Positions 26,627 to 34,846 of a stretch of 64,000 nucleotides of DNA are shown here, piece after piece. This stretch comes from Chryseosolibacter histidinae. Lineage in GTDB: Bacteria > Bacteroidota > Bacteroidia > Cytophagales > Cyclobacteriaceae. Both the position numbers and the translations under genes were made by a program. The DNA lies in assembly GCF_018598225.1 (NCBI RefSeq), contig NZ_JAHESF010000012.1:62001-126000 (forward strand). The letters are read 5' to 3'. The notes under the pieces are model-generated. The model had not been told where the DNA came from. It did no database searches and saw only the letters and a list, made by a program, of their open reading frames with translations. Numbering within the stretch: the stretch's first letter is position 1; every line of letters begins with the position of its first letter.

Positions 26627-27376
26627 ATGAAAATCACGCTCAAAGTCTGGAGACAAAAAAGCAAAGACGCGAAAGGTGAATTCAAAACCTATCCGCTCGA
26701 CCACGTGTCGCAGGACATGTCCTTTCTGGAGATGTTCGATGTGCTGAACAACGACCTGGTGAGAAAGGGTGAAGACCCCGTAGCGTTTGACCATGATTGT
26801 CGTGAAGGTATCTGCGGCATGTGCAGCATGTACATCAATGGCCGCCCCCACGGGCCGCTCCAGACAACTACCTGCCAGCTTCATATGCGTACCTTCAAGG
26901 ACGGCGAGACCATCACGGTGGAGCCCTGGAGAGCCAAAGCGTTCCCCATCATTAAAGACCTGGTGGTAGACAGAACTTCGTTTGAGCGCATCCAGCAGGC
27001 GGGCGGATACATTTCCGTGAACACGGGAGGTGTCCCTGATGCCAATGAGATCCCGATCCCGAAGATCGATGCAGATAAGGCCTTCGATGCTGCGGCGTGT
27101 ATCGGTTGTGGCGCCTGTGTTGCTGCCTGCAAGAACGCTTCAGCCATGCTGTTTGTGAGCGCCAAGGTTTCACAACTTGCCCTGTTACCACAAGGACAGC
27201 CTGAGCGTAAAACACGGGTGGAGAATATGGTGGCCCAGATGGATGCCGAAGATTTTGGCGCCTGCACCAACACCCTGGCTTGCGAAGCTGAATGCCCCAA
27301 AGGTATCAGCGTCACCAACATCGCCCGCATGAACCGCGAATACTTCTCGGCGAAGGCTTCGTCGGAGAATGCTTAA
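26627..27376 (+). CDS. sdhB: Succinate dehydrogenase/fumarate reductase iron-sulfur subunit
   Basis: 249 residues carrying three clusters: [2Fe-2S] with C58, C63, C66 and C83 ([16 protein letters not shown]), [4Fe-4S] in [15 protein letters not shown], and [3Fe-4S] in [16 protein letters not shown]. It passes electrons from SdhA to the SdhC haems. The last gene of the operon, followed by a strong intrinsic terminator 20 bases after the stop. Confidence 0.97.
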   Translation: MKITLKVWRQKSKDAKGEFKTYPLDHVSQDMSFLEMFDVLNNDLVRKGEDPVAFDHDCREGICGMCSMYINGRPHGPLQTTTCQLHMRTFKDGETITVEPWRAKAFPIIKDLVVDRTSFERIQQAGGYISVNTGGVPDANEIPIPKIDADKAFDAAACIGCGACVAACKNASAMLFVSAKVSQLALLPQGQPERKTRVENMVAQMDAEDFGACTNTLACEAECPKGISVTNIARMNREYFSAKASSENA

Positions 27377-27396
27377 AGGAACTACTAAGTGCTACG

Positions 27397-27424
27397 AAAG
27401 CCGCCCGAGTTAGGCGGCTTTTTT
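27397..27424 (+). terminator. Intrinsic terminator of sdhCAB
   Basis: An 8-bp GC-rich stem, AAGCCGCC / GGCGGCTT, with a 7-base loop is followed by a run of T. It sits directly after sdhB and ends the operon. Confidence 0.92.
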
Positions 27425-27444
27425 ATGCTTCGTAACTGGCGATT

Positions 27445-27560
27445 AGTTTAAAGTTTGAAGTTTAAAGTTTAAGGTTCGATGCGGCTTTGGGTTATACTTG
27501 AAACTTTAAACCTGTAACTTTAAACCTTAACTCATCTGGTAACTAGCAACCGGTAACTGG
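27445..27560. repeat. TTTAAAG-word inverted repeat with a GGTAACTG tail
   Basis: The left arm at about 27445-27478 repeats AGTTTAAAGTTTGAAG, and the right arm at about 27496-27532 is its imperfect complement (ACTTGAAACTTTAAACCTG). A second word family follows at 27535-27560 (CTGGTAACTAGCAACCGG). Same words as at 5017-5110 and 37866-37927. Unlike many others, it sits between tandem genes after an ordinary terminator. Confidence 0.7.
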
Positions 27561-27590
27561 GCTCCGTAACAGATTCTCGCAAAATTAGTC

Positions 27591-27598
27591 TACCTTTG
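27591..27598 (+). promoter_or_regulatory. Probable -7 promoter box of the helicase gene
   Basis: TACCTTTG matches TAnnTTTG and lies 17 bases before the ATG. No good TTG is found about 20 bases upstream, so only the -7 element is supported. Confidence 0.45.
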
Positions 27599-27615
27599 CG
27601 CCTTAACATCTATAC

Positions 27616-29301
27616 ATGCAATCTTTCGAAACCCTGGGATTATCCGGGGAATTGGTTCAGGCCGTCCGCAAACTAGGCTTTGAGCAACCCACGCCAGTCC
27701 AACTTAAAGCTATACCGGTATTGTTAGAGGGGAATCAGGACGTAGTAGCCCTGGCCCAGACAGGTACCGGAAAAACCGCCGCTTTTGGCCTGCCGCTCAT
27801 TGACCTGATCGACGACTTCGACCGCACCACCCAGGCGCTTGTGCTGGCTCCCACGCGTGAGCTGTGCCTCCAGATCACCAACGATTTCGGAAATTTTTCG
27901 AAATCGGTAAAACAGCTGAACATCGTTCCGGTTTATGGTGGCGCCAGCATCGCCGAGCAGATCAGGCGGGTGAAAAAAGGAGCCCAGATCATTGTGGCTA
28001 CGCCCGGACGTCTGATGGACCTGCTTTCACGCAAAGTGATCAACCTGGCAGACATTCGCTTCGTAGTGCTCGATGAAGCCGACGAGATGCTCAACATGGG
28101 CTTCAAAGAAGATATCGACCACATCCTCTCCCATACACCTGATGAAAAGAATGTGTGGCTGTTCTCCGCGACAATGCCCCGCGAGGTGCGTAACATCGCG
28201 AACACGTACATGAACAACCCTGCCGAGCTCACGGTAGGAGAGAAGAACCAGAGCAACCGGAACATCGAGCACCAGTATATGGTGATGGATGAGAAAGACC
28301 GATACGCCGCGCTGAAGCGTGTGGTCGACATCAACCTCGATATTTTTGGTGTTATTTTCTGCCGCACCAAGGTAGATACGCAACGTGTGGCCGAGCACCT
28401 GATCAAGGACGGCTACAATGCCGATGCACTCCACGGTGACCTTACGCAGCAGCAGCGCGACAGGGTGATGCGCAATTTCAAAAGCAAAGCCCTGCAATTG
28501 CTGGTGGCTACTGATGTGGCTGCCCGTGGCATCGATGTGAGCAACATCACACACGTGATTCACATGAACCTGCCCGATGAAATAGAATTTTATACACACC
28601 GCAGCGGCCGTACTGCACGTGCCGGTAAGACCGGGATCTCCATCGCCCTGATCACCCGCAAGGAAGTGGCCAAGATCAAACAGATCGAAAAAGTGATCCA
28701 GGCCAAGTTCGAAAAGAAACAGGTGCCCACCGGAATAGAGGTGTGTGAAAAAAGGGTACTGAATATTGTACGCAGGCTGCGCGAAGTTCACCTCGCCGAA
28801 GAAGAGATCGCTTCGTTTTTGCCTTCTGTCTATGAAGCCCTGAACGACCTCAGCAAAGAAGAGATCATCAAACGTTTTACATCACTCGAGTTCAACCACT
28901 TCCTCGACTACTACCGCGATGCCCCTGACCTCAACAGGAGTGATAAGGCAGAGCGCCACGAGAGAGAGGCAGGCGGTGGAAGCGGCCGTTACGTTACCGG
29001 TGCCCGCCTGTTCATCAACCTCGGCAAAATGGATGGCCTGGATGCCGGCAAGCTGCTGGCACTGGTATGTGACCGCGCCAATATCTCGCGCGACCATATC
29101 GGCAAGATCGACCTGAAAGGCGCCTATTCATTTGTAGAAGTGGATAAGAGTCACGCCGACCTCGTCAAGGATAACCTGCATGGCTTCGAATTCAAAGGCC
29201 GCATTGTGCGCATAGAAGTGACTGACTCCAAGAGTGAATCTTCCAGTAAGAAGAAGAGCTTCGGAGGAAAAAGTAAGGGGCGGGATAGAAGACGCTGGTG
29301 A
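27616..29301 (+). CDS. DEAD-box RNA helicase with DbpA-type RNA-binding domain
   Basis: 561 residues. Q-motif near 5-34, Walker A AQTGTGKT at 47-54, PTREL, DEAD in VLDEADEML near 152, SAT, and the C-terminal helicase motifs ARGIDV and HRSGRTARAG. Residues after about 460 form a DbpA RNA-binding domain (RLFINLGKMDGLDAGKLLAL) and a basic tail ending KGRDRRRW. This layout is the CsdA/DeaD type that helps ribosome assembly or RNA remodelling in the cold. Cytosolic, single gene with its own -7 box. The GTAGGCA inverted repeat begins two bases after the stop. Confidence 0.94.
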   Translation: MQSFETLGLSGELVQAVRKLGFEQPTPVQLKAIPVLLEGNQDVVALAQTGTGKTAAFGLPLIDLIDDFDRTTQALVLAPTRELCLQITNDFGNFSKSVKQLNIVPVYGGASIAEQIRRVKKGAQIIVATPGRLMDLLSRKVINLADIRFVVLDEADEMLNMGFKEDIDHILSHTPDEKNVWLFSATMPREVRNIANTYMNNPAELTVGEKNQSNRNIEHQYMVMDEKDRYAALKRVVDINLDIFGVIFCRTKVDTQRVAEHLIKDGYNADALHGDLTQQQRDRVMRNFKSKALQLLVATDVAARGIDVSNITHVIHMNLPDEIEFYTHRSGRTARAGKTGISIALITRKEVAKIKQIEKVIQAKFEKKQVPTGIEVCEKRVLNIVRRLREVHLAEEEIASFLPSVYEALNDLSKEEIIKRFTSLEFNHFLDYYRDAPDLNRSDKAERHEREAGGGSGRYVTGARLFINLGKMDGLDAGKLLALVCDRANISRDHIGKIDLKGAYSFVEVDKSHADLVKDNLHGFEFKGRIVRIEVTDSKSESSSKKKSFGGKSKGRDRRRW

Positions 29302-29303
29302 AA

Positions 29304-29476
29304 TAGTAGGCAGTAGGCAACCCCCGATAAATCGGGGCAGTAGGCAAAGGACGAGTTACAGCAAATTCAGATAAGCTTCGAATGTATTGAGAGCGTAGCA
29401 CAGTCTTGTATCTCATCGCCTGTACTTTGCCTACTGCCATGATCGCTTGCGATCATGATTTGCCTACTGCCTACTA
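29304..29476. repeat. Inverted repeat of GTAGGCA words with nested hairpins
   Basis: The left arm starts TAGTAGGCAGTAGGCAA and the right arm ends TTGCCTACTGCCTACTA, between the convergent helicase and lipoprotein genes; the right end includes the lipoprotein TAG stop. Each arm is interrupted at the same phase of the word by a perfect small hairpin: CCCCGAT-aa-ATCGGGG (29322-29337) and ATGATCGC-tt-GCGATCAT (29439-29456). Confidence 0.8.
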
Positions 29477-30085
29477 GTCTTCCGCTACCATCTGGAACAG
29501 TGGCTTTTTTTCGAGGAAGGTATCCTGATCGATCTCTTTCAGCAGCATTTTATTTTCATCCAGGAACTTGTTGTATTCCGTGGCAATGCGGTCATATTCT
29601 TCGCGGTAGTTATCTACGCGCTGATCGGCGGTGCGGATCGATTCAACAAGCTTCTGCAGGGTGGAGTTATAAGCAAATTCCGTTTGTGATTCAGCCAGGC
29701 TGATGAGCTCGGTCACCAGCGAGTTCGACGCAAAGTCATATTCTTCAATGACGTGCGCATTCTCCATCGATTTTTGTGTATAACGTGAAAGTACCAGGCG
29801 ATCGAGCCGCTCTTCATAGCTTTTTAAGGCGTCGCGGTTGGCGGGATTTGAAACTTTGAGCTCGTGAAGCAGGTTGTGCATGGCCTTGATCTTCTGGTTG
29901 TCGTCCGTGATCATGGTGTTCCAGGTCTCCAGCATGCTGTCTTTGAGGTTGAGATAGGTCTCTGTAAGCGAATCTACCTTTGTAAAGTGGGGGGCATCAG
30001 TCTTTTGCCGCTCTTCGCAGCTGCAGCAGAGATAGAAAATGCTGCAAGACAATACAATACCCGGTAAATATAGCTTAAAGTTCAT
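29474..30085 (-). CDS. Coiled-coil lipoprotein, unknown function
   Basis: 203 residues. The signal ends in a cysteine cluster LCCSC (C20, C21 or C23 could be lipidated). The mature protein is almost wholly helical with heptad-like L/I spacing. The segment IRTADQRVDNYREEYDRIA near 160 recalls the long helices of LemA proteins, but I am not sure of that link. Probably a membrane-anchored helical bundle facing the periplasm. It ends inside the arm of an inverted repeat and lies 115 bases downstream of paaD on the same strand; cotranscription with paa genes is uncertain. Confidence 0.65.
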   Translation of the reverse strand: MNFKLYLPGIVLSCSIFYLCCSCEERQKTDAPHFTKVDSLTETYLNLKDSMLETWNTMITDDNQKIKAMHNLLHELKVSNPANRDALKSYEERLDRLVLSRYTQKSMENAHVIEEYDFASNSLVTELISLAESQTEFAYNSTLQKLVESIRTADQRVDNYREEYDRIATEYNKFLDENKMLLKEIDQDTFLEKKPLFQMVAED

Positions 30086-30200
30086 GACAAGGGCTCCTTA
30101 ACGTGACTTACGGCACAGGGTGAAAAATGTTTTGACTGGGCCGGGACAAATCCGGGACGATGTACCATTTTTAACGAATTTACAGTGTTTTAAGGGGGTA

Positions 30201-30686
30201 TCACAGGGGTTTAAACTGCTCAAAAGCTTCGTGGCACGTATTGCAATAATGGATCGACCTGCACAGCGTGGGGCCAAAGGCGTTTTTGAGCTCGGTATCG
30301 GTACCATTGCATCGCGGGCAGGGCACATGCTCCAGCACATCAAGGTCCGTGAACAATTCCCCGGAAGGAGGCGGTGCCAGCCCGAACTGCTTCAGTGCCT
30401 GTCTTCCCTTATCGGAGATGAGGTCAGAATGCCAGGGCTTGCGATAAGAGACTTCAATGTCCACCTTCTCCACGCCCTTGCTTTTCAATACTTCCGTGAT
30501 CCCGGATTTCATCAGGTCCAGCGCCGGGCATCCTACGAACGTTGGGGTCATCACGATCTTCACGTCACTGCCTTCAACATTCACTTCCGTGATCACACCA
30601 AGGTCTACCAGCGACAGCACAGGGATCTCCGGATCCTTGACGTCCTCAAGCCAGTGGTAGATCATGGATGATGAAAGCGCCGTCAT
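30201..30686 (-). CDS. paaD: Phenylacetyl-CoA epoxidase accessory subunit PaaD
   Basis: 161 residues. An N-terminal MIP18/DUF59 domain (YHWLEDVKDPEIPVLSLVDLG) and a C-terminal Cys-rich knot CPRCNGTDTELKNAFGPTLC...YCNTCHEAF identify PaaD (PaaJ). It assists Fe-S or di-iron maturation of the PaaABC(E) complex that forms the ring epoxide of phenylacetyl-CoA in aerobic phenylacetate breakdown. Six bases downstream of the DinB-like gene, so part of the paa transcript. The reductase gene paaE is not in the window. Confidence 0.94.
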   Translation of the reverse strand: MTALSSSMIYHWLEDVKDPEIPVLSLVDLGVITEVNVEGSDVKIVMTPTFVGCPALDLMKSGITEVLKSKGVEKVDIEVSYRKPWHSDLISDKGRQALKQFGLAPPPSGELFTDLDVLEHVPCPRCNGTDTELKNAFGPTLCRSIHYCNTCHEAFEQFKPL

Positions 30687-30692
30687 TGATTT

Positions 30693-31160
30693 TTAGTTGT
30701 AAACGATGTCGAACGAACCGGCAATGATCTGGTTCAGGTGGTGCTTCATGTGTTTTACATAATCTTCCGCCAGCCACTGCAGGCTGTGAAGGTTCTCCTT
30801 CTCTTTGCCGGTATTACAGGTGCGGTTGTAGTTCTCAACGGGCATGTTGCTCAGCACTTTCGCGATGCGCTGGTTGGTGAGCACCCACAGGCGGATCACG
30901 TCGTCCTTATCCATGCTTTGATAACCATTGGCCGTTACCCAGAAATCCTGCTGGTAAGTGATCTGCGGTTTATTCTCATACTGACCACAGATAAACCTTC
31001 GCAGGTTATTCTGCCCTGAGTCGATCAGGTGTCCCAGCACTTCTTTCTTGCTCCACTTATGGGGCAACGGCTTCGCCGAAAATTCCTGATCAGCAATACC
31101 GCCGATCTTCGCAGAAAACAAATTCACAATGGCGTTAAGTTCTTCAACAGTGTTTTTCAT
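30693..31160 (-). CDS. DinB/YfiT-family protein inside the paa operon
   Basis: 155 residues, a four-helix bundle of the DinB superfamily. Candidate metal histidines are H45 in VLGHLIDSGQNN and the pair in KHMKHHLNQI near the C-terminus. DinB-like proteins of Bacteroidota include thiol-dependent (for example bacillithiol-type) transferases and proteins of unknown role. Its place between paaC and paaD on the same strand suggests a role with phenylacetate intermediates, maybe detoxifying a reactive epoxide or oxepin product, but this is only inference. The region before its start contains copy 2 of the GTTGCCGG element. Confidence 0.8.
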   Translation of the reverse strand: MKNTVEELNAIVNLFSAKIGGIADQEFSAKPLPHKWSKKEVLGHLIDSGQNNLRRFICGQYENKPQITYQQDFWVTANGYQSMDKDDVIRLWVLTNQRIAKVLSNMPVENYNRTCNTGKEKENLHSLQWLAEDYVKHMKHHLNQIIAGSFDIVYN

Positions 31161-31203
31161 GGTTTAACTCGCTGGGGGTTACAATTGCCGGTTTGGGTTT
31201 AGT

Positions 31204-31340
31204 TGCCGGTTGCCAGTTGCCGGGTAGCCGGTTGGTACGTCAATACTAAATTTATTACAGCCCTCGAATATAAGTTTAATTTGAAATTTACAACGTGTAA
31301 GCCTACACTGACCTAAACCGGCAACTGGTAACCGGTAACT
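31204..31340. repeat. GTTGCCGG-bounded dispersed element, copy 2
   Basis: Shares a 29-base identical left end and the internal CGTCAATACTAA block with copy 1 at 11598-11728, and closes with the complementary CGGCAACTGGTAACCGGTAAC words. It lies inside the paa operon between paaC and the DinB-like gene, so it is transcribed as part of that message and could act as an internal RNA hairpin. Confidence 0.75.
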
Positions 31341-31350
31341 GGCAGCCATT

Positions 31351-32106
31351 TCACCATTCCGCTGTCGGATCGATCCTGAAAACCTCCGACATCTCATCGA
31401 GTAACGGCTGAAGATGCTCGCTGTGTTTTCCAACGCGCCCACCTTGGATCGCTGTGATCGTTCTCAGGTCGGGTAGGCGGAGACTGGTCTGGGCAATGAT
31501 CGCTTCGATGCGTTTGATCCACTGCTCGCGTAAAGCCGCTTCACCTTCAAACACGCCGTCGGCAATAAGCTCCTGCTCAAAGGCTGAGGGCTCGAACATC
31601 CCAAGGGCATAGGGCATGGCATACACCAGCGATTGCTGCAGGCGTGCGATGCTTTCTTCCGTAGCGGAGCCCAGTTGTTTTACCCACGTGTTGGCATGAA
31701 GCGTGTGATATTTCAGCTCGCCCCTGATCTTGTTCGACAGCTCGGCCAGTGGCTGAAACGAAGAAGCGCTGAGCATCTCGAACCGGAAGGCCACCGCGGT
31801 ATCGTATAAAAAGTGGCGGATGAGGCTGAAATCATATTCGCCGTTGGGCAGCTCCACAAAAATGCAATTGTGAAACTGTGCTGCGTTGCGGGTGAAGGCA
31901 ATGGTATCGGGGTCCTGTTCTCCCATGCTGTGGAGGATGGTGTACAGCGCCTGGCTTTGCCCCACTTTATCCTGGGCCATGGAAGAAAAAGCAATGTCTT
32001 CTTCCAGCAGGGGACCGAAGCCTGTCCACTCGGAGTTACGGTGGCCAATGATCAGCTGGTCATCAGCGATCTTATACAAAAGCTCCTTGATGGCTAATGC
32101 GTTCAT
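31351..32106 (-). CDS. paaC: Phenylacetyl-CoA epoxidase subunit PaaC
   Basis: 251 residues, a ferritin-like helical protein: GHRNSEWTGFGPLLEEDIAF and MAQDKVGQSQALY near the N-terminus, and RGELKYHTLHANTWVKQLG in the middle, are PaaC strings. PaaC is the structural partner of the catalytic PaaA subunit and lacks a full di-iron site. Nine bases separate it from paaB upstream. A dispersed element follows its stop. Confidence 0.95.
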   Translation of the reverse strand: MNALAIKELLYKIADDQLIIGHRNSEWTGFGPLLEEDIAFSSMAQDKVGQSQALYTILHSMGEQDPDTIAFTRNAAQFHNCIFVELPNGEYDFSLIRHFLYDTAVAFRFEMLSASSFQPLAELSNKIRGELKYHTLHANTWVKQLGSATEESIARLQQSLVYAMPYALGMFEPSAFEQELIADGVFEGEAALREQWIKRIEAIIAQTSLRLPDLRTITAIQGGRVGKHSEHLQPLLDEMSEVFRIDPTAEW

Positions 32107-32115
32107 ACGTTTCGG

Positions 32116-32730
32116 TTATTTGGCACGTTCCAGGAATTCTTTCAGTTTGTCACCGCCCTTGTAGTCGGAAGCATCCCTGAATTTTTTTTCAGCCAGGGTA
32201 AGCCACAGGTCGCTGTCTTCCGGTGTGGTGAAGCGGATCTCGCTGGTGCGGATAGCCCACACATTGTAAACGGTCTTATCTTTTTTGATCGCAGTTCGCG
32301 CCAGGTGCATGGCCTCCTGCGGGGTGGAGGCCAGAACAGTTCCGGCATGCGTGTGCTGCTTGCCGCGTTTTACCAGGTGATAGATTTCGAAGCTCACTTT
32401 CTCGCCGGGCTGCGACGGCACTTCCGGGATCAGGTCATAAGCATCGGTATTCCCTTCGGTTAAAGGCGAAATGTAAACATTGCGGGTGTCGGTCACATAC
32501 AGGGAGGTGCACAGGAACCTGCGCGTAAAGGCTTCCTTGGCCAGCACATAGGCCATTTCCAGGTTGGGGGCATGCACGATGCCTTCATGCTGAAATGATT
32601 TACCCTCTTTCGGTTGTACAAACACCTCAAAAGTACCAAATTGGTCGAGGGGCGCTTTGGGCACGATCTGCCCGGGTACACCGATTGCAGGAAGCCTGTT
32701 TACTCTGGGATCAAGCGAATTCACGGTCAT
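32116..32730 (-). CDS. paaB: Phenylacetyl-CoA epoxidase subunit PaaB, duplicated-domain form
   Basis: 204 residues, about twice the usual ~95 of PaaB. Two related units are visible: 31-91 (FGTFEVFVQPKEGKSFQHEG ... EMAYVLAKEAFTRR) and 112-170 (VSFEIYHLVKRGKQHTHAG ... EAMHLARTAIKKD), each with the PaaB pattern of strand, QH or H-H-G turn, then an A-x-x-L-A helix. PaaB bridges PaaAC dimers in the complex. This long form may replace a PaaB dimer. ATG 32730 is used; a GTG lies one codon upstream. Confidence 0.88.
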   Translation of the reverse strand: MTVNSLDPRVNRLPAIGVPGQIVPKAPLDQFGTFEVFVQPKEGKSFQHEGIVHAPNLEMAYVLAKEAFTRRFLCTSLYVTDTRNVYISPLTEGNTDAYDLIPEVPSQPGEKVSFEIYHLVKRGKQHTHAGTVLASTPQEAMHLARTAIKKDKTVYNVWAIRTSEIRFTTPEDSDLWLTLAEKKFRDASDYKGGDKLKEFLERAK

Positions 32731-32850
32731 CACTTTGTTTTCCGGTTTAAATATACGGTTCGCAACCGATTGAAAAGCATAATTCCGGGTTGAATTCCCG
32801 TAAAATAAAAACTAAAACCTGCAGGCAGTCGTTTTGTTTTTTGTGAGGAT

Positions 32851-33090
32851 ATGAAATACATAGAATTGTTTCTGGCGCTTGACCTCCTGGCCAAATATTA
32901 TCCGAGGTATTATAGTCACGAGCTTATCTCGCTGGCGGAAGATGTGTTCAAGTGGCTGAACAATGAGCTGCCGGAAGACAGCAGCACCCTGGCATACCTC
33001 AAAAGTTGCTTTAGCTCTCCCACGGAAGCCTGGAAAGCCATCTGGCAGGAGATCCAGCTCATGGCCGGGCCTCACCTTCATCCGAATTAA
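32851..33090 (+). CDS. Small protein of unknown function, antisense within the paa locus
   Basis: 79 residues on the opposite strand to paaA and paaB, filling most of the 355-base gap between them. The composition is protein-like: a helical start ([20 protein letters not shown]), an acidic helix ([16 protein letters not shown]) and a W-rich end. No signal peptide. Its TAA overlaps the paaA stop codon by three bases on the other strand. If expressed, its message is antisense to any paaA-to-paaB read-through. Family unknown. Confidence 0.55.
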   Translation: MKYIELFLALDLLAKYYPRYYSHELISLAEDVFKWLNNELPEDSSTLAYLKSCFSSPTEAWKAIWQEIQLMAGPHLHPN

Positions 33091-34073
33091 GCCAACGGCG
33101 TCACATAGGCAGCCTTGGGTGAACGCAGGGCTTCTCTTACCCACCGTCCGCGTTCCTCAGCGATCCGCCTTACTTCAAGCCTCTCCTTGTTACACGGACC
33201 ATCGCCGTTGATCACACGTTTAAATTCTTCCCAGTCGGGTTCCGTATAATCCCAGCGACCTGTTTCAGCATTCTTCTTCAGCTTGGGATCAGGTATAGTG
33301 AATCCCAGCTCCCATATTTTCGGCACGTACATGTCGAGGAACTGGTTTCGCGTATCGTCGTTGCTGGACATTTTTACCTTCCACTTCATGAGCACTTCGG
33401 TGTGGGTGGAGATCTTGTCTGCAGGTCCAAAGAAATGCATCATCGGGGTCCACCACCGGTTGATGGCTTCCTGGAACATTTGTCGTTGTTTTTCAGTGCC
33501 GGTGGCGAGATAGATCACACAATGGTGGCCGAACTTCAGGTGAAACGATTCTTCAGCACAAATCCTGTCGAGCGCGCGGCAGTAAGGACCATAGCTGCCC
33601 TTGGCATTGGCCAGCTGGTTCACAATGGCGCCTGCATCCACCAACCATGAAATGAAACAGGAGTCAGCCCAGGTAAAGGCCGGGTAGTTGAAGATGTTGG
33701 AATACTTGGATTTGCCAGAGATCAGGTCCTGGATCATCTGTTCGCGGCTTTTGCCGAGGGTTTCGGCAGCACTGTAGAGGAGCTGGGCGTGGCCCACTTC
33801 ATCCTGTACCTTGGCCATAAGCGCAAGCTTGCGTTTGAAACCGGGTGCCCGGGTGATCCAGGTGCCTTCGGGCAATGCGCCGATGATCTCACTGTGCGCG
33901 TGCTGCTCGATCATGCGGATCAGCTGCTTGCGGTAAAGTTGTGGCATCCAGTCGGCGGGTTCTATCTTTTCGCCACGGTCGATGCGGGCTTCAAATTCCG
34001 CTAACCTGGCGGGATCTTCCAGGGCGATACTGTCGGTCTTTACACCTTCGAATGTATTTCCTCCTCCGTACAT
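33087..34073 (-). CDS. paaA: Phenylacetyl-CoA epoxidase catalytic subunit PaaA
   Basis: 328 residues from ATG 34073. A di-iron ferritin-like monooxygenase: E62 in HSEIIG, E92-x-x-H95 in [10 protein letters not shown] and the second pair in [13 protein letters not shown] supply the metal ligands. With PaaB, PaaC and the absent PaaE, it epoxidises phenylacetyl-CoA. The [10 protein letters not shown] start matches the family; the longer upstream frame runs into the operator hairpin. It is separated from paaB by a gap holding an antisense gene, unlike the tight paaABC order of E. coli. Likely repressed by the TetR protein encoded upstream. Confidence 0.96.
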   Translation of the reverse strand: MYGGGNTFEGVKTDSIALEDPARLAEFEARIDRGEKIEPADWMPQLYRKQLIRMIEQHAHSEIIGALPEGTWITRAPGFKRKLALMAKVQDEVGHAQLLYSAAETLGKSREQMIQDLISGKSKYSNIFNYPAFTWADSCFISWLVDAGAIVNQLANAKGSYGPYCRALDRICAEESFHLKFGHHCVIYLATGTEKQRQMFQEAINRWWTPMMHFFGPADKISTHTEVLMKWKVKMSSNDDTRNQFLDMYVPKIWELGFTIPDPKLKKNAETGRWDYTEPDWEEFKRVINGDGPCNKERLEVRRIAEERGRWVREALRSPKAAYVTPLA

Positions 34074-34092
34074 ACACAATGTGGTTTTATAA

Positions 34093-34140
34093 GGGATGAC
34101 ATCCTTCAAAAGGATGTCATCCCTGATCTTTTCAAAGATA
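34093..34140 (-). promoter_or_regulatory. paaA promoter box and double-palindrome operator
   Basis: On the minus strand TATCTTTG (34133-34140) fits the -7 box. Starting about 10 bases downstream is a perfect 14-bp inverted repeat with a 3-base loop (34093-34106 / 34110-34123). Each half is itself an 11-bp palindrome, GGATGaCATCC and GGATGtCATCC, with centres 18 bp apart. The site follows the TetR gene and precedes paaA, so it is a good candidate operator for that repressor. An RNA hairpin or a dispersed repeat is the alternative. Confidence 0.6.
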
Positions 34141-34173
34141 AGGAAAACCAAACACTTGTTAGCAGGAACAGTA

Positions 34174-34773
34174 CTATTTCGGAGTTTGTTTCAAGCCGTT
34201 TACGAGCATATCGGCCAGCTGTACACCCAGCTCCACGGGTTCGATGATCCCGCCTGACGGATCGTACCACATGGGCATCCAGTTCAAGGACGAGAACAGG
34301 GTCATCACCGCCAGCTTTTTGTCGATGGTGCTCTTGAATTCACCATTTTTGACACCTTCTTCGATGATGGTCTTGAAACGATTGATATAGTTGATGCGCA
34401 ACAACAGGAAGTCGCGCAGATAGGGCTGGCTGAGGTGGCGGTGCTCATTCATGAACACAGCGGAAGCGGTAAGGTCTTTGGCCATCACCTGGATGTGACC
34501 GATGATGCCTCTCCGCAGTTTTTCGCTCGAAGACACATTCTGCTTCTCCACTTCTTCAAGCGATTTGCGGAACTCCGCGGCCATGTCGAAACAAAGGCTC
34601 CGCAGGATCTCTTCTTTTGATTTGATGTGGGAATAAAGACTTGCGGCTTCGATTCCCAGCAGCTGAGCAAGGTCCCTCATAGAAGCTGCCGCATAACCCT
34701 TCTCTCTGAAAAGCTCCGCAGCTTTCCGGATCACTTGTTCCTTCCTCGATAAGTTCGCAATGGCTTCTGTCAT
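34174..34773 (-). CDS. TetR/AcrR-family regulator, probably of the paa genes
   Basis: 199 residues. The N-terminal HTH ([20 protein letters not shown], then [20 protein letters not shown]) is typical of TetR. The C-terminal helical domain, from about 60, would bind the inducer. It lies 100 bases upstream of paaA on the same strand; related TetR proteins (PaaR type) repress phenylacetate genes and respond to phenylacetyl-CoA, which would fit here, but ligand and targets are inferred from position. Divergent from a membrane protein gene. Confidence 0.88.
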   Translation of the reverse strand: MTEAIANLSRKEQVIRKAAELFREKGYAAASMRDLAQLLGIEAASLYSHIKSKEEILRSLCFDMAAEFRKSLEEVEKQNVSSSEKLRRGIIGHIQVMAKDLTASAVFMNEHRHLSQPYLRDFLLLRINYINRFKTIIEEGVKNGEFKSTIDKKLAVMTLFSSLNWMPMWYDPSGGIIEPVELGVQLADMLVNGLKQTPK

Positions 34774-34846
34774 AATGTACTACAAAAATATACAAAATAT
34801 ATCAGAACATCATCCTGTCAACTTCCCTACCTTTGGGAACTGGGCT

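Noticed and set aside
32116-32730. Fusion of PaaB with a different protein
   Set aside because: The extra half has the same strand-turn-helix pattern as PaaB, so internal duplication explains it better.
34093-34123. Intrinsic terminator after the tetR gene
   Set aside because: The hairpin is perfect, but the minus strand after it reads CTTATAAAACC without a T-run, and it follows a -7 box; an operator is more likely.
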